From: Laguncularia racemosa
Taxonomy: Eukaryota; Streptophyta; Magnoliopsida; Myrtales; Combretaceae
Direction of reading: 5' to 3'
Assembly: GCA_037954665.1 (NCBI GenBank)
Contig: JBBMOL010000016.1
Coordinates: 496,001-560,000, forward strand
DNA: 64,000 nucleotides
Part shown: positions 1 through 12,249 of the stretch, piece by piece
Position numbering within the stretch: position 1 is the stretch's first letter
Layout of the letters: the number at the start of each line of letters is the position of its first letter
The notes under the pieces: generated by a model
The model's database searches: none
What the model saw: only the letters and a program-made list of their open reading frames with translations
Told to the model about the DNA's origin: nothing
Program-made: the position numbers and the translations under genes

Positions 1-1501
1 AAATATCTTTAAATTTTAATGTTTTAAATAGAAATAAAAGCACATGAAGTGTCTCTATTCTTATATTTAAATAATTCAGTATCTAAAGTTTTATTTTTTA
101 AAAATTGAATATTTGTATTTTAAAATAATATATGATACAATATTCTATTAAATACTAAATTTTTAAAAAATGAAATTTTAGATATTAATTATCAAAATCT
201 AAAAGTCAAGACACTTCATATATTTTTTCCCTTTTTAAATGATATTTTACCCTACTTAGCCTACAAAGATTGGTATGGTTAAGCCTAATGAGAAATTCTA
301 AGCCCCTAACCGGCTTGGATCAATGTGGAAGTCACTGGATCTAATTATGTAAGATTTTTTAAAATTAAAATAAATATAAAATTATTTAAATTTAAATTCT
401 TGATAAAATATAATTTTAAACATACAATTCTATAAATTGATGGTTCTAAAACTCTACGCTTGAAATTCTTGGTAAGATCTATGTCCAAATCTATTCGAGA
501 TAAACAAAAGATCACCTTTGTGGAGTAGAACATGTGGATATTTTAGGTGTTATCGCTATATGCATTGAATATCTATTTACTCAGTAAAGATATGAATAGA
601 GAGTATTTCATGTAACAGTCGTTCTATCCGGTCCTCAAATGTATCCAACCCAAGCAAACGCAGTGTCAATCCGTGGGATTAAGACAACATTGACTAGAAG
701 CTAAAACAATTTCCTTATTTTTCCACTGCGTTTCTTTTTCTTGTCCTTTTCCCCCCTCCCTTTTTCTTCTTCTATGTCGGAGGGCAAAAGACTTTTCCAC
801 GTGTAAGGATTCCTTTTACCTTTGTACTTAGTACTGAACGCTGGGTGATGAAACTTGGAAGCTACACTTTATCCACCTGTTTTAGCTATCTTAAGTTTTC
901 GGTGGTTAAAGATTTCGATTCATGGCCTCCAAATGCTTCAGAAGGTTCTTTACTCCACTTCCTAGTACTTATAATGTCCAAAACTTCACACCATTCTTCA
1001 TTGGCAACCTTTGTGCTTCATCTTGATCAAGTAGCACCACCACAATCGATCAGCTTCCGCTCTCATCAATGCTTTGCAAGGTAGGACGCCAGGACTTGGA
1101 CCTCCCAACCGCAGAGCCCATCGATGACGTTCTCGGTCTGTTATGTCCTTCATGTTTAACACCCTGGAATCATTTCGGCATGTTGATCATGTCATTTGGC
1201 ATTTGCACTAGCAAGGAGAGGAAAAAGGAAAAAAAAAAGAAGAAAAAATAAAAATAAAGACTAATTCAATGAAACAAAGAAATGCGAATCTCATGAGTAA
1301 ACCATTATGATTTCTTAGATCATAGATTCACTTTTTTTTTTTTCCCTAGAAAAGGACGACAGCTAGTGGATTTGAATTCCTCCAGGCTGTCTAGGAGACC
1401 CATTTGACAGATCTAAAACTCTGGTTTTGTGGCCTTTTATTTATTTATTTTTTAAATTCTATAATGAATAAGGAAAATAGAGACACCAGGTAAAATACTA
1501 A
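1..1501. other. Intergenic DNA, no supported gene
   Basis: AT-rich sequence up to about 600, then a more mixed stretch. A CACGTG G-box lies at 798-803, just ahead of an open frame at 845-1084 that I do not recognise on either strand. That frame ends near a donor-like CAAG/GTAGG at about 1080, so an unidentified exon cannot be excluded, but no domain supports it. The part from 1252 to 1501 is the 3' flank of the gene at 1502-2078. Confidence 0.5.
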
Positions 1502-2078
1502 TTAAGATGTAGTAACTTTGTGTTGTGTCAAAGATACCTGAGTGGTCTTCTCCGTGTCAGATTTTTCTCCACCTAACCGACACACTCTTCCCTGCTTCTC
1601 TGGATTCGCATGTGATTTTTTCTCTGCTGATTCCGTTTCTTGCTGCTGCTTAAGCTTTGCATTCTTCTTTGCTCTCAACACCTTCATTACTTCTATAACA
1701 TGTAACAGCACAAAACTTAGTAACTTAATATCACCTAGTAATGAAAATTTGGTGGTGATAAGACTCACGGTGAACTAATAGTGTTTTATCATGAATATGT
1801 GGCAATCCTAGAGTACCTTGAGAAGTGATGAGCCGATAAGCATGTCCGAGTGAGAGAGTATCGCTCGGCCGGAGGAGCTTTACGCGAGTAAATCTTGCGG
1901 CTTTGTCATGACCCTTCTCATCCTCAGGCGCGGGCAACGGGATGATTAAAGAAACATAATGACCAGGGTTCATTTTCATGACTTCACTTGCAAGGACAGG
2001 CCAATAAAGCCTCTCCAATCTCCCATCTGAATGCTGTATCACAAGAGCTGCAGCGTCTATTGCTTGGCAATTTCCCAT
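1502..2078 (-). CDS. PADRE (DUF4228) domain protein, two exons
   Basis: Spliced minus-strand gene: exon 1 is 2078-1817 (87 codons plus one base), exon 2 is 1692-1502 including the stop, giving 150 residues. The start was chosen at MGNCQA because an N-terminal MGNC, a likely myristoylation signal, is typical of this family; the frame is open upstream to 2201 but that extension looks like 5' UTR. The central region carries the family pattern: hydrophobic IQHSDGRLERLYWPV, then a VKLLRPSDTLSLGHAYRLITSQ-like block, then EVMKVLRAKK across the splice junction. The C-terminus is charged and probably disordered. Family members are small plant proteins often induced by pathogens and abiotic stress; the molecular activity is unknown. 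The frame is unbroken, so it looks functional, and it is the only clear host gene here. Confidence 0.88.
1693..1816 (-). other. Intron of the PADRE gene
   Basis: A 124-bp phase-1 intron. On the minus strand it starts GTACTC after CAAG and ends TTATAG before AAGTAATG. Splicing restores the conserved SQ-EVMK junction of the family, which is the main reason to accept it. Confidence 0.85.
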
Positions 2079-2190
2079 TACTCTGTTTTCTTTTATGTCT
2101 TGTGAAAGAAAAGGAACGAGAATAGGGGAAAGAAAGTGAAGAGTGGATAAGGAAGAAGAAGAGGGAACAAGCAAAACAAGCAGTCTCTTT

Positions 2191-2345
2191 CTATACAGCA
2201 CCTATCTTTCCTATCCTCACAGATGGAGTTAAAATTTGACTCTTGTGAGTTGTGAGCGTTTGTTTAACCAAGGCAGGCCTGCCTTCAATACTGTATTAGT
2301 TAATGGGCATATATACTTGGGGACTATACGAGTCACATTGACGTC
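2191..2345 (-). promoter_or_regulatory. Putative promoter of the PADRE gene
   Basis: On the minus strand a weak TATA-like TGTATAG lies at 2197-2191, about 115 bases before the ATG, followed by a CT-rich presumed 5' UTR. A W-box core (TTGACT, plus strand) is at 2236-2241 and a bZIP-type TGACGTC at 2339-2345. Such sites fit a stress-induced gene but each is short and could be chance. Confidence 0.35.
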
Positions 2346-3506
2346 GCTAGGACAAACATGATAGACTACTATTGGATTTAAAGAGGATCAGCATAAGTAG
2401 TTGCAATATTATATGATTTTGAAATATACAGATCATCAGCAGGGACCAAGGGGCCACCGGCACGGGCTTTCCAATCAGTTGTAAATGACACATGGAGATA
2501 TGTTATCTTGTCAAGAAATGCCAATTTGGATGACCTCGGTCGGCAGGGAAATGGGGTCAAAGTTTAGCAGTTAAAAGAGTACAAGTCTGAATTATTGGCA
2601 AAATGAACGAAAACTGAAAGATAGAGAGGTAGGTTTCGAGGGTAGAGCCAAACCATGGTTATGGTGTTATATGGTTAGGGGAAGGACGTGGACAACCTAC
2701 CACCTTATCCGTGTAGGGCACACCCCTTTGGTCGCCTTTGGCGTCTCTTAGGAAATTGATGGACTTGAATGCGGGCCGGTTAAGAAGTTACTCTAGGATA
2801 GGAACAGAATGAAAGTTTAAATGATTTCAGCCTAATTTTGCACATTTTCTTCTCACACTTTTCCTAGAGATGTTCAGATTGTATTAATTGCTTCTTGTAG
2901 CAGGCTTTGGGAAAGATTATTTCTCTTGATGTATTAAAAAAAAATTGCAATTTGAGAAATTTGTCAACTCAAATACCTTTTGAGATTGCGTAAGTATCCA
3001 AATACTAGGTTCATGTTGAGCCTGTGTCTCACGTTTTGAAGCATGGATTAAGTAAAGAAATAAGTAACAAGGTAAAACCGGAACGCGAAACGAATCGCGA
3101 GGAGATTGAACATCGAGTGTATCTGGTAGATTTATCAACATGTTGTAGTTGCCTGTAATGGATTGGGTTAAGCACCATAAAACTGTGGTCAATAGCCAAG
3201 TCTTCTATAGCTTGTGACGATTCTCCCTATGTTTTCCTATTGTCTAAGATATTCCCTTCATTCATTTAGGGTTTCGAAGATCCTCTTTAACTCTCTAGTT
3301 TGTGTTTGCATTTTTCCTATGTTGTTTATTTTATCGAACTAGGGTCTTGGGCTTCCTATAGCTCAAAATATATGTTACTCTGTATATCAGTTAGAGTAGA
3401 GAAAGAGAGAGGGCCATGAAAATCTCGAGGACTTAATAATAAGATCATTGCTCCTGGAGCGATTGTAAGAACCTGATATCATACTTATGGATCTTCCATT
3501 CTTAAG
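2346..3506. other. Intergenic DNA, no supported gene
   Basis: No coding region or repeat structure I can name. The stretch 3200-3506, together with its continuation after the inserted element (from 5978), has a T-rich, leader-like look that could be part of an old LTR, but no partner copy is in the window. Confidence 0.4.
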
Positions 3507-3511
3507 CATGG

Positions 3512-4202
3512 CGATATGTCCTAGGCCGACAACCACCAGATCGCAATAAATTGGTAAAGATAGAATTTTTTAAATGGTTTTTATAGTTTATAGAATGGAA
3601 AGAAACAAGAATTGGATATGAAAAACTTTCCAATGGATATGGCGCACCACAAAGAATCACAATATGCTTACTAATAATGATATGATGCATGGAATTGGTA
3701 AATGGTTTAATCATCACAATTCTTAATGAAGAATTGATAAGATCTAGAATTTAAAAAAACTCTCAAGGAAAAAAGATATATTCTTCAATAATGATGAAAT
3801 TAATGTCTCACATCCTTTAATAATTCATAACTAGGGCCGAATAAGGGCAAAAACATAATTAAAATAAAGTTTATAACATAACAATGAAAATTAAATAAAA
3901 CAAGGCAAGATAAAAGACAACATAATCAATATGGTTGCCAACACAACCATATTAGTGGCCGTGTATCTCTATGGTCCTCTATTTTCCACTCAATATGATT
4001 GTGTAGCCAATATGCCTATGTTGGTGATCTTGTATCTCTCTAGTCCTTCGGTTTCAACTTAACATGGTTATGTTATGCTCGTATTAGTTAACATGTTCGT
4101 GTTAGTGGCCATGTACCCCTCTCTGTCTTCATTTTATTACAAACTCATTTATAAACATGTTTAGACCTTGGATTTGATTGCATGAATTGATGAGTTGCAT
4201 CA
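3512..4202 (-). repeat. R1 3' LTR
   Basis: 691 bp, ending TGATG...(degraded)ATATCG on the element strand. It contains about three degenerate copies of a 70-80-bp motif that includes GGCCGTGTA or similar (about 3940-4130), while the other LTR has about two; this explains much of the length difference. Confidence 0.85.
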
Positions 4203-4215
4203 TTTTCTCCCTTTG
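4203..4215 (-). other. R1 polypurine tract
   Basis: CAAAGGGAGAAAA on the minus strand, directly abutting the TGATG start of the 3' LTR. This is where plus-strand DNA synthesis is primed. Confidence 0.8.
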
Positions 4216-4779
4216 AGGGAAGATTTGACGTGAATCTTGGAATGGTAATCCCTTAGATCGAACACTAAGCTACAAAATTAAGGAGAAGCCAAAACATTAT
4301 GGTTCAAGAAAATATGAGATTTCATCTTCTACATATTTTCCTTCCACTTATCATAATTCTATCAATCAAGCTCATGCAAATCCATTGATTGTTGAACTAG
4401 CCTGGGTGCTCCATACCTCATAAAATGCTAAACTTGTGTATTTTTCTTTTAAAAAGTCAATATCTTAGAATTCTTGGTGTCAACTCATATTCACACCATC
4501 CATTATCTTTGTGCTCTTCCCTTGTATATCCTTAACAAGCATTTCATTGTGCTTATACATGGCCTCTTTAGTTATCTCCTCTAAGACTTCCACCTCATGT
4601 AAATTTCCTTTGTTTTTAACAACCTCTTATGGGGCCTCTACAATTCAAACTCATCCTTAACCTCACGATTAGTGGATTGTCTAGAAATTTCTATCTGAAT
4701 TTTCTTAGCCACTTGACAATACCACTTCTCTAGTCTTCACCTCTACACTAAATCCTTGCACTTTTTAACCTCTTTGGAC

Positions 4780-5079
4780 TCTTTTAGGAGTGAAAGGAAA
4801 CAACATAATTTGCTCGTCCTTATTGAAGCCATAACTATTGTTCAATGATTTGTACCATACTTTGCGACATAACTTCTACGACTTTCCCAAGCTTATATAA
4901 CAATTGTCAATATGAACAACATAAAAAAAAATCTCATTGTGATAATTTTTACCTATAGAAAACGCTATTTTGGCTAGTCTAGTTACCCAAATCTCCTCAT
5001 CATAATAGACTAGTTTATATGGACAAGGGTGCTCAACAACACCTAGTCCTAATGTTTCAATCACCATTTCAAAAACCAA
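4780..5079 (-). pseudogene. R1 gypsy protease remnant
   Basis: The frame 5079-4876 aligns by eye with the post-active-site part of the Z protease: a VIETLGLGVVEHP-like segment, then PYKL, then SIGKNYHNEIF, ending CYISLGKS where the family has the LLGRPW motif. The alignment continues in another frame to about 4780 with a FNKD...FTPK stretch matching the linker after the protease. The catalytic DSG/DGG region is missing and there is no other pol domain, so this is a dead fragment. Confidence 0.65.
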
Positions 5080-5357
5080 ATTTGCAAGAGATTCTAAATA
5101 TGAAATAACAAAGATCCATGTTTGATCCTACCAAGGATGTAACTTTTTTTCTAATGTATAAAAAATTGACATTGACATCTCTATAGCTTATTAATGTCAA
5201 AATCATAATTACATGGATAACCAATCACCTACTAATGTCAATTGCAACACCAATGATCACATGTCACCACCACAATCAATTGAAAATTGTAATAAGTTGA
5301 AGAATTGGAAAACTTATGAAATTTGAGACTTACCACCTAAAGCATGTTGCATCACAA

Positions 5358-5368
5358 CTTTGATACCA
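5358..5368 (-). other. R1 primer binding site (tRNA-Met type)
   Basis: TGGTATCAAAG on the minus strand, 5 nt inside the 5' LTR. It differs at one position from the common plant TGGTATCAGAG primer site complementary to initiator tRNA-Met. Confidence 0.8.
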
Positions 5369-5373
5369 AATAA

Positions 5374-5972
5374 TGATATGCCCTAGGTTGACAACCATTG
5401 AAAATAATTTGTAATTTGTGGAATGGAAAGAAATAAGAAATGGATATGAACGACTTTCCTACAAATATGATACATAACAAAGAATAAAATATGCTTCTTA
5501 ATAATGACATGATGAATGAGATTATTAAACAATTTGATCATCACAATTCTTAATGAAGAATTAACAAGAACTAGGGTTTGAGAGAATTCTCAAGGAAAAT
5601 GGTGCATTCTTCAATAAGATGAAATTAATATCTTACATCCCATAATAATTCGTAACTAGGGCTAAATAAGGGTAAAAACATAATGAAAATACAATTTACA
5701 ACATAGTTATGGAAATTAAATAAAACAAGGCAAGATAAAAGATGACGTAGTTAATGTAGTTACTAATATGGTTATGTGGGTGACTATGTATCATTTTGGT
5801 CCTTAGGTTTCAACTTAACATTGCTATGTTATGCTCATGTTGGTCTACACTCCCATGGACATGCTCATGTCGATGGCCATGTACCCTCTTGTGTGTCTCC
5901 ATTTCATCTCAAACTCAATTGTAAACATGTTTGGACATTAGATTTGATTGTATAGATCAATGGGTCACATCA
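5374..5972 (-). repeat. R1 5' LTR
   Basis: 599 bp, TGATGTG...CATATCA on the element strand. It is clearly homologous to 3512-4202 along its length but with indels. Confidence 0.85.
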
Positions 5973-5977
5973 CATGG

Positions 5978-8329
5978 TTTTTTCATCTAGGTTGTTTTGG
6001 GTCTTTCCATGTTAAATTTATTATGTAGTCTTCTCTTTGTTCTTACTTATTTAAATGTGTGATCTATAACAATAAATATGAATGAAGGGAGTATAGAGAA
6101 AGGATAGATGTAATGTAACGTTTGGTATGTATGAATAGTTTAGAATGGAATGGAATAGAATTAGCAACAAAATGGAGTAAAATGGGATAACAAATCCATT
6201 CTTGTGTTTGAAAATATCTAATGAATTGTTGATTTTATTCCTTATATTTGATCTTAGTGTACTTGAAATGGAATAAAATATGTATATAGTATTATTTGTC
6301 AAAAATATCTTTAATTGTTGGATACCATAAGTAGACATAAAAAAGTTAACTAAGTAATTTTCACTTAATGAAGTTAAAATGTAATCACAATTCTACCCTT
6401 TTAAATAGACATTAATTATTGATTTTAAAGAATTGCTATACAGACATGAATTCTTCTAACCATTAAAAAGGAATTAAAATTTGAAATTGTGATTTTATTT
6501 TAGATTTGTTCTTGTATATCAAATGTGCTATAGATTTTTAGTATTGAATAGCTACTATAATTAGTTAATTGCTTGCCACTTTAGATGTTTTATAATTTTT
6601 CTTTTCTTCTTCTTTTTCTTTTTTCAAATTACCTAGCTTACTGTTAAATGATTTGAATTCAATGTGTTTGTGAGTAAAGAAAAAAAAAAAGGCACATTAG
6701 TTCATTAAAAAATCGTGAGAGGTTGCGTTTTTATAATTTTTCTTAATTTTTTTATTAAATCAAAAGAGATAGATAGATTTCTCTCCACACATCTTCAATT
6801 TAATAGTGGATATTGACTCCCTCAACTATACCCATGATTGATGAAAAAAAAAAAAAACATATATCAATGGTTTTATAAAAGAAAGGATATGTATATATGC
6901 TTACTATAGGTGTAGTATTTATACCATATAACTACAAGAAACCCAACCAAACTTATGTACAACTAATGTATTATTGATAGTTTATATTATTAATGTGGTG
7001 ATAGACTCATATGCCAATAATTGATGGGATATTTTGAAAATATGTCGATTAACAAATAGTGACCACTAATACCATCTACGAAATAAAAGAACATTACATG
7101 ATATGTCATCATCCGGGCCATTTAATATAATGGGCAATAATTTCGAAACCTTTTGCTTTAAATCGCACACTAAAGGACTATATTTCCTATTAACAAACTG
7201 TTTTTATCTTAACCAAAGCATCCTGCGAGGTACAAAAAGTCCCCACTATCGATCAATGGAAATTATATCAATAATCACAAGGTACCACTTTTTTTATTTT
7301 TAATTTTTCCAAGCTTAATAAAGCCAATGCATTTTCAAGTAAATATTGTATTTAAAGCCAAAGTTGACGTCTCCCAATACATAATCTATATTTTCCAGAA
7401 GATTCCCCTCATATGATATGGAGTCAACATTAGCAAGATGAGTGTTTGTGAAGTGAAGTGTATTTTAATTTTTTAGAGCTTGTTCCGATTTGAATAGCAT
7501 TAAAAGAACTTAATGGGTTGTTATATATTAATACCAGTTTAATCTTTATTTATTCCTAAAAGAAAACTATATAAGCAATTGTTCGTACAAAGTCATCTAC
7601 ATAGTGGGCAAATATCAACACCAGATTCACCAACTCTAGTTACTACGTCGGGAAGTACATGAAAAGTTTCAGATTCAAATGCAGAAGTCCCTGTTTCCTA
7701 GCAATTTTTAATGCAATTTTTGTCGGGTTTTGGGAATTCACACGGTTTACTTAAGAAAATGACTGTACCTTTGTTGGGGATCTTTGACTCTAGTTACTGT
7801 GTGTTTTTTTTTTTTTTTTTTATCTTAAGCCATTAGAATCCCAATGTTTGAAAATTTCTTCAAAGATTTCATGTGTGTTCATTTTATTATTGTTTTTGTA
7901 CATGAAAGAAAAAAAAAAAAAGTAATAACAAAGTATACAAAAATAATAACAATACGAATTCTCTTTTCTCTTTTTGATTTAAAGTAACGTTTTATTAATA
8001 GCTATCGAAGGTAAAAACAGTTTTTGAAAGATTTGAGATTTAAAAAGTCAGTTTTAGGGATAAGAGAATTAAACTCATATAAAGCAAATATTGGGAATAT
8101 ATTTTCAATTCAAAATAAATAAATAAATAAAGGAAATGAAGGTTTCTGATTATTGGCAGTGTTTGTGTAAGCCATGTGAGGTGTGGGGGGATTCCTAGCT
8201 GAAATATTAAATGATGAAATGGACAATTTCTTGTTGGAACATGACTCTTGTAGGGGTCTACAAGTCCTGACATTAAATGAAAGATTTTAACATGTTATGG
8301 CCATTGATGAGGCAGCCCTGAATATTAAA
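5978..8329. other. AT-rich intergenic DNA
   Basis: No gene supported on either strand. It holds several A/T homopolymer runs. A segment near 6115-6560 (GTTTGGTATG...GGAATGGAATAG) recalls the ends of hAT-type MITEs, but I could not find matching terminal inverted repeats. Confidence 0.45.
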
Positions 8330-10296
8330 TGTTGAAGGATCTGTCTTTCTCTTATCTTAGTGGAACTTTTTCAATAATCAATAGATAAAGTATAAACCCA
8401 GTTCTCATTTCTGTTCATACATTTAGCTATTGAATGTCCCTATATCAAAGGATTAAACAATATTCCAGTTTTCATATAAGATTTCATGAACCATACGTGG
8501 GGTCTTGAGTACTTCTAAGTGGGGTTCATATTCTTTTCTTCTTGTGATGGACATGATTATTAAAAAGTAGCTTTCTACAACATTCTTCTCCTTTAACACA
8601 TAATTACACAAACCATCATTTATACATTGTTCTAAAGAAGGTTCGATTTGAAAGAGATATAAAAATATACATATTTGAGTGTAGAGGATACCAATAATCT
8701 CCATAGAAGAGATATAGAATAATAAATTGAAGTTATTGATGAGGACCCAAGCCCTACATGAATGAATAATAATGTTTCGTTAGATATTCATAATTTTATT
8801 CTTGTTCCATTATGCATGTGTTACATATTAACACCATCGTCGAAATATAAAAGCTGCACTACTTATGTCCATGCAGTCACAATTAATAATCATTTGGTAA
8901 AATTAATTGGCTCATATAGTCTTTTTAATAGAGGTGCAAAAATTTTCAGCACGTCGCAAAGTGCTAAGCCATTCTATTGAATTTGTAAACAAATAATTAG
9001 TTTTTTTTTTTTTAATTTTTTTTTCAATCTTTAATAGCCCGAATCTTCAAAAGGAGGGTAGAGGACTACCCTTTTAAATTTATTGAACAATAAAAATTCA
9101 TTTACAAGAATGAATATAAGGCAGATCTACTCTGTCTAATTTTAAAAGACCTATACAAAATATGAGTAACTCGGTTTTTTTACGAAGTACATTACTATAA
9201 TAAATGTTTTCAAGTTATGGTAAGCATAGATAGAAGCGCCTTGGAAGAATTTGGCAGAACGTATTAAAAAACTTAAAAGTTATCGGTCAAGTACATTTAG
9301 ATAATATACCAAGGAAAGATGTAATATAGCTCTTTCTCGTAAGGAAATAAATAAGTTATTTTTGGAAAGAGTATATGCCAACATCTATATAGTCTCAACA
9401 ATTGTTCTTTTTGAACTTATCCTATAAGATTATTTAATTTTTTTTTTCGGTTTTTAAACAAAGATTTTCTCTAAGTATTTCCTAACCATTGGTATTTCAA
9501 ACAAATCAAAAGGTCTATGTTACATAAAAATGTTTTCCTATTGTAATTCACAAATCATGCTATATTTAGACAAAAGCTTAACCCCTATGTATCCAAAGTC
9601 ATAAGGATTAGAGAAGACATACATGTGATGTACATGAATGAGTATTGCTAACAAGAAGTGATTTATCAAGAGATTCAAAGGCTTGAGAGATATGTCTAGT
9701 AGCATAATTGTAGGGAATTTCTAGTTTATTATATTGTGTTTGTCTTTTCAAAACAAGTTTCTTAAGTGGAGTTATAGTGAGATTGTTCTGTTGTAATTAG
9801 AGACTTAAATTCAGAGACCTAGAAAAGAGAAGTGAAGCTATACCGTGTGAAGTTGGTTAAGGGATAAATTAGTATAGAGTCAAGAGAACAAGAGAATCAC
9901 GAAGTACATAGGTACTATAGCTTCAACGAGGTGTTGCTAAAGTTGTTTTAGTGTCAAAATTCACTAGTATATATTGTTGTAAAGATTTAGTAGATTCCCA
10001 AAGGTTGAATTGGTAATGCTAGTAGAGAGGACGTAGGTTGAAGGGTAAATCTCTATCTATGTGAGCTTATCTTTTTCATCCTTTCTCTAATTACTTTACT
10101 GCATTTCATCTTATTGGTTATTTATTATTTGAGCTACAACTTGCACATCTAAGTGTTGCAATATTAGGCAGAAGTTATAAATGTGCATAATAGGTGCTTC
10201 TACATTATAATTTGAAAAGGAATTATTTGATTTAAACTTAAATTTTATTTATCAACCAATTCACTTCCCTCTTAATTGTTATCTAGAATCTATACA
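8330..10296 (+). repeat. 2-kb direct repeat, copy A
   Basis: The same sequence recurs, with about 15-20% difference by eye, at 20258-21438 and then at 44700-45125. Matching blocks are 8330-8890 with 20258-20880, about 9290-9775 with 20990-21435, and about 9860-10296 with 44705-45120. Copy A has extra sequence at about 8890-9280 and 9776-9860. The unit starts TGTTG and ends near TATACA and has no recognised product. It may be an old LTR or a plain tandem duplication. Confidence 0.75.
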
Positions 10297-11017
10297 AAAA
10301 ATTATGACTAGATTGGACTATTAAAAGAGATTACCACATGTTAATCATATCATTGGTTTTTCTCTTTAATAAGAAATGTAAGTAATTCGTAGCTATAAGA
10401 CCATTACTCACCCATTCAACTAGGATAAATTTTGATGTTGGATAAACATGGTCATGAAAATTGTTACAAGCAAAACAATTATCAGATACAATCCATAGGA
10501 TATAAAGGGTGAGTCATAGAGGCATTTGTTCCTTTCTAAGTAAGGAAAGTGAATGTCTCTTGACCAATTACCTCAAATAAATGTATTTTAAGAAATCCTT
10601 AGCCTTAATAGATTTAAGTTATATGTTTGGCATAACAAAGTTAAAAGGATTTCTCTAATAAGCTCATCATGGTCTGGACAATTAGAGGCATGGACTAAGA
10701 GATTGATTTACACAATAATTGGTTCTATAGAGTTCTTGGTCAATAACCATTTTTTAAGATGCCATGTTGTAAACAACTATTGTTAGATGATTACCTTGGT
10801 TTATATGTAAATTAAGGAAACTGCTATCATTTTAGAACAAAGGTGATTGCTTGGAATAGTACACAATGGGATAACTTATAAAAAGTAGTAAGTTATTAAC
10901 GAGTTAAATTAGAAAGTTTTTTACTTTAAATTGAAAAAAAATATTTCAAGGAAAATATTTATTATAATTTATGAGTAAACTTGAGCATTAGTTAACAATT
11001 TGGAAGATAAGTTACTA
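10297..11017. other. Spacer between repeat copy A and element W
   Basis: AT-rich and without a supported gene. Together with 19790-20257 it formed the interval between copies A and B before W inserted. Confidence 0.5.
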
Positions 11018-11568
11018 TAGGGGTATAGGTCCAAGTGCAAGGGTCATATGCATGCTGCATGAGAATGCGCTACATGTAACTTGATGAAAGAAATGATACG
11101 TACAAAAATGATTAGGGGTAAATGAGATGGAGAGGAGAAGTAGGTAGCCTTGAATAAGGCATTATTGAGAGTATTATAGTTTTTATCTTTTGAGAAAATT
11201 TTGGTAGAGTAACGACCTTTTTCTAATAAGAGTCCTCTTTGAATGATGATACATTAGGTATTTATAGGATTTGGCTATAAATTTCGTCTGTTAGATAATA
11301 GTGACGATCAAAGGTTCTGAGTGAATGAGCCCCCATATGGGATTTTTCATGGGTATAAGCCCATTAGTGGCCTCTAATGTATGAACTTTATTGAAAAAGG
11401 TTGAATTGAATCGACTGATCCAATGAGCTCTATCCTAAACCCACCATGCTAGATCTCCCATGATCATTTCAAATCATGGACTTAACTTTTTGAGACCTAT
11501 TAAAATATTAGGTTAAATCCATTAAAATATTAGGTTAAAAGCCCATCAATCGACTTTAGCTCTCTACA
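11018..11568 (-). repeat. W 3' LTR
   Basis: TGTAGAG at its element-strand start, ending CCCCTA where the other LTR has CCTCCA. A TATA box (TATAAATA, minus strand) lies at 11266-11259. A short duplication, AAAATATTAGGTTAAA twice near 11500-11540, is present only here. Confidence 0.85.
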
Positions 11569-11580
11569 TTTTGCCCTTTG
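11569..11580 (-). other. W polypurine tract
   Basis: CAAAGGGCAAAA on the minus strand, directly before the TGTAGAG start of the 3' LTR. The W 3' UTR beyond it runs to about 12240 and carries no tandem array. Confidence 0.8.
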
Positions 11581-11824
11581 ACTAAAGTTTTTTGAACAAA
11601 GTCGAAGGGGGTTTAGGCATTAAATAAGCCTTATAAGATAGTTAAGGCATTGCCTTGCACATATAAGCTTTATAACAGTTGCACTGCTGCCAAATGCATT
11701 TATCTAATCAAGAATTTCATTTCTTAGTAAGTAACTTTCCACTAGCAAATGATTTCAACCCTGACTAGATCAAGTCTTTTATCTATTTTGTATGAATTTC
11801 CTTTCTTGCTAAGTTGATTACTTT

Positions 11825-11851
11825 CTTCTTCTTCTTCTTCTTCTTCTTCTT
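11825..11851 (+). repeat. (CTT)n microsatellite
   Basis: Nine consecutive TTC/CTT units inside the 3' UTR of W. Confidence 0.95.
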
Positions 11852-12249
11852 GATAAAATAAGACAAAACTCTTTGACACCAAAGTTCACCCATGACTTAT
11901 CTACCTCATAGTTTTGTGACAAGGCTGCATGCTATGGTTCTAGCTCAAGTGGAATAGTTTCCTCTCTGTCACCATCAATATCAAGAAAGATATCTTCCTC
12001 ATCTTATCTCTTGAAACTTAGTGATTTTTCCTTATAGAGTGGGGATCTACATTTTAAAATTAGAGCTAGTTGCCTAGAGTGTTCAACAATATGTGTAATG
12101 TGAGATAGGGAATTAAGCTTTGGCCTTATAATAACAACAAATAAAAGTTTTGAAACAGAAAGTTAGAAGCAAGCTCACATGACTTGAGTTACATTTTTAT
12201 TGATTTGCTCATTGTGTACATTTCAATTGTTATAAATGAAACTTTTTTA

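Larger units (their letters stand above)
3512..5972 (-). mobile_element. R1: small non-autonomous LTR retrotransposon
   Basis: Complete structural element in minus orientation: diverged direct repeats (3512-4202 and 5374-5972), a polypurine tract next to the left one and a tRNA-Met-type primer site next to the right one, and a perfect 5-bp TSD, CATGG, at 3507-3511 and 5973-5977. The internal region is only about 1.2 kb and holds one recognisable remnant, a gypsy protease. The LTRs differ by many substitutions and indels, so the insertion is old. It could only have moved with enzymes from a relative; the protease resembles that of element Z in this window. Confidence 0.88.

Noticed and set aside
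845..1251. Two overlapping plus-strand frames as a small gene
   Set aside because: No recognised domain, and the second frame ends in poly-lysine from an A-run.
3200..6060. Solo LTR of a copia element split by R1
   Set aside because: The T-rich leader-like text is suggestive only; no second copy or defined ends.
6115..6560. hAT-type MITE
   Set aside because: One end resembles such elements, but no terminal inverted repeat or 8-bp duplication was found.
8330..10296. Copies A and B as LTRs of one element with W inside it
   Set aside because: The start TGTTG and end near CA are suggestive, but similarity continues past the CA, no primer site or polypurine tract borders the copies, and no TSD fits. 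Kept only as a duplication.
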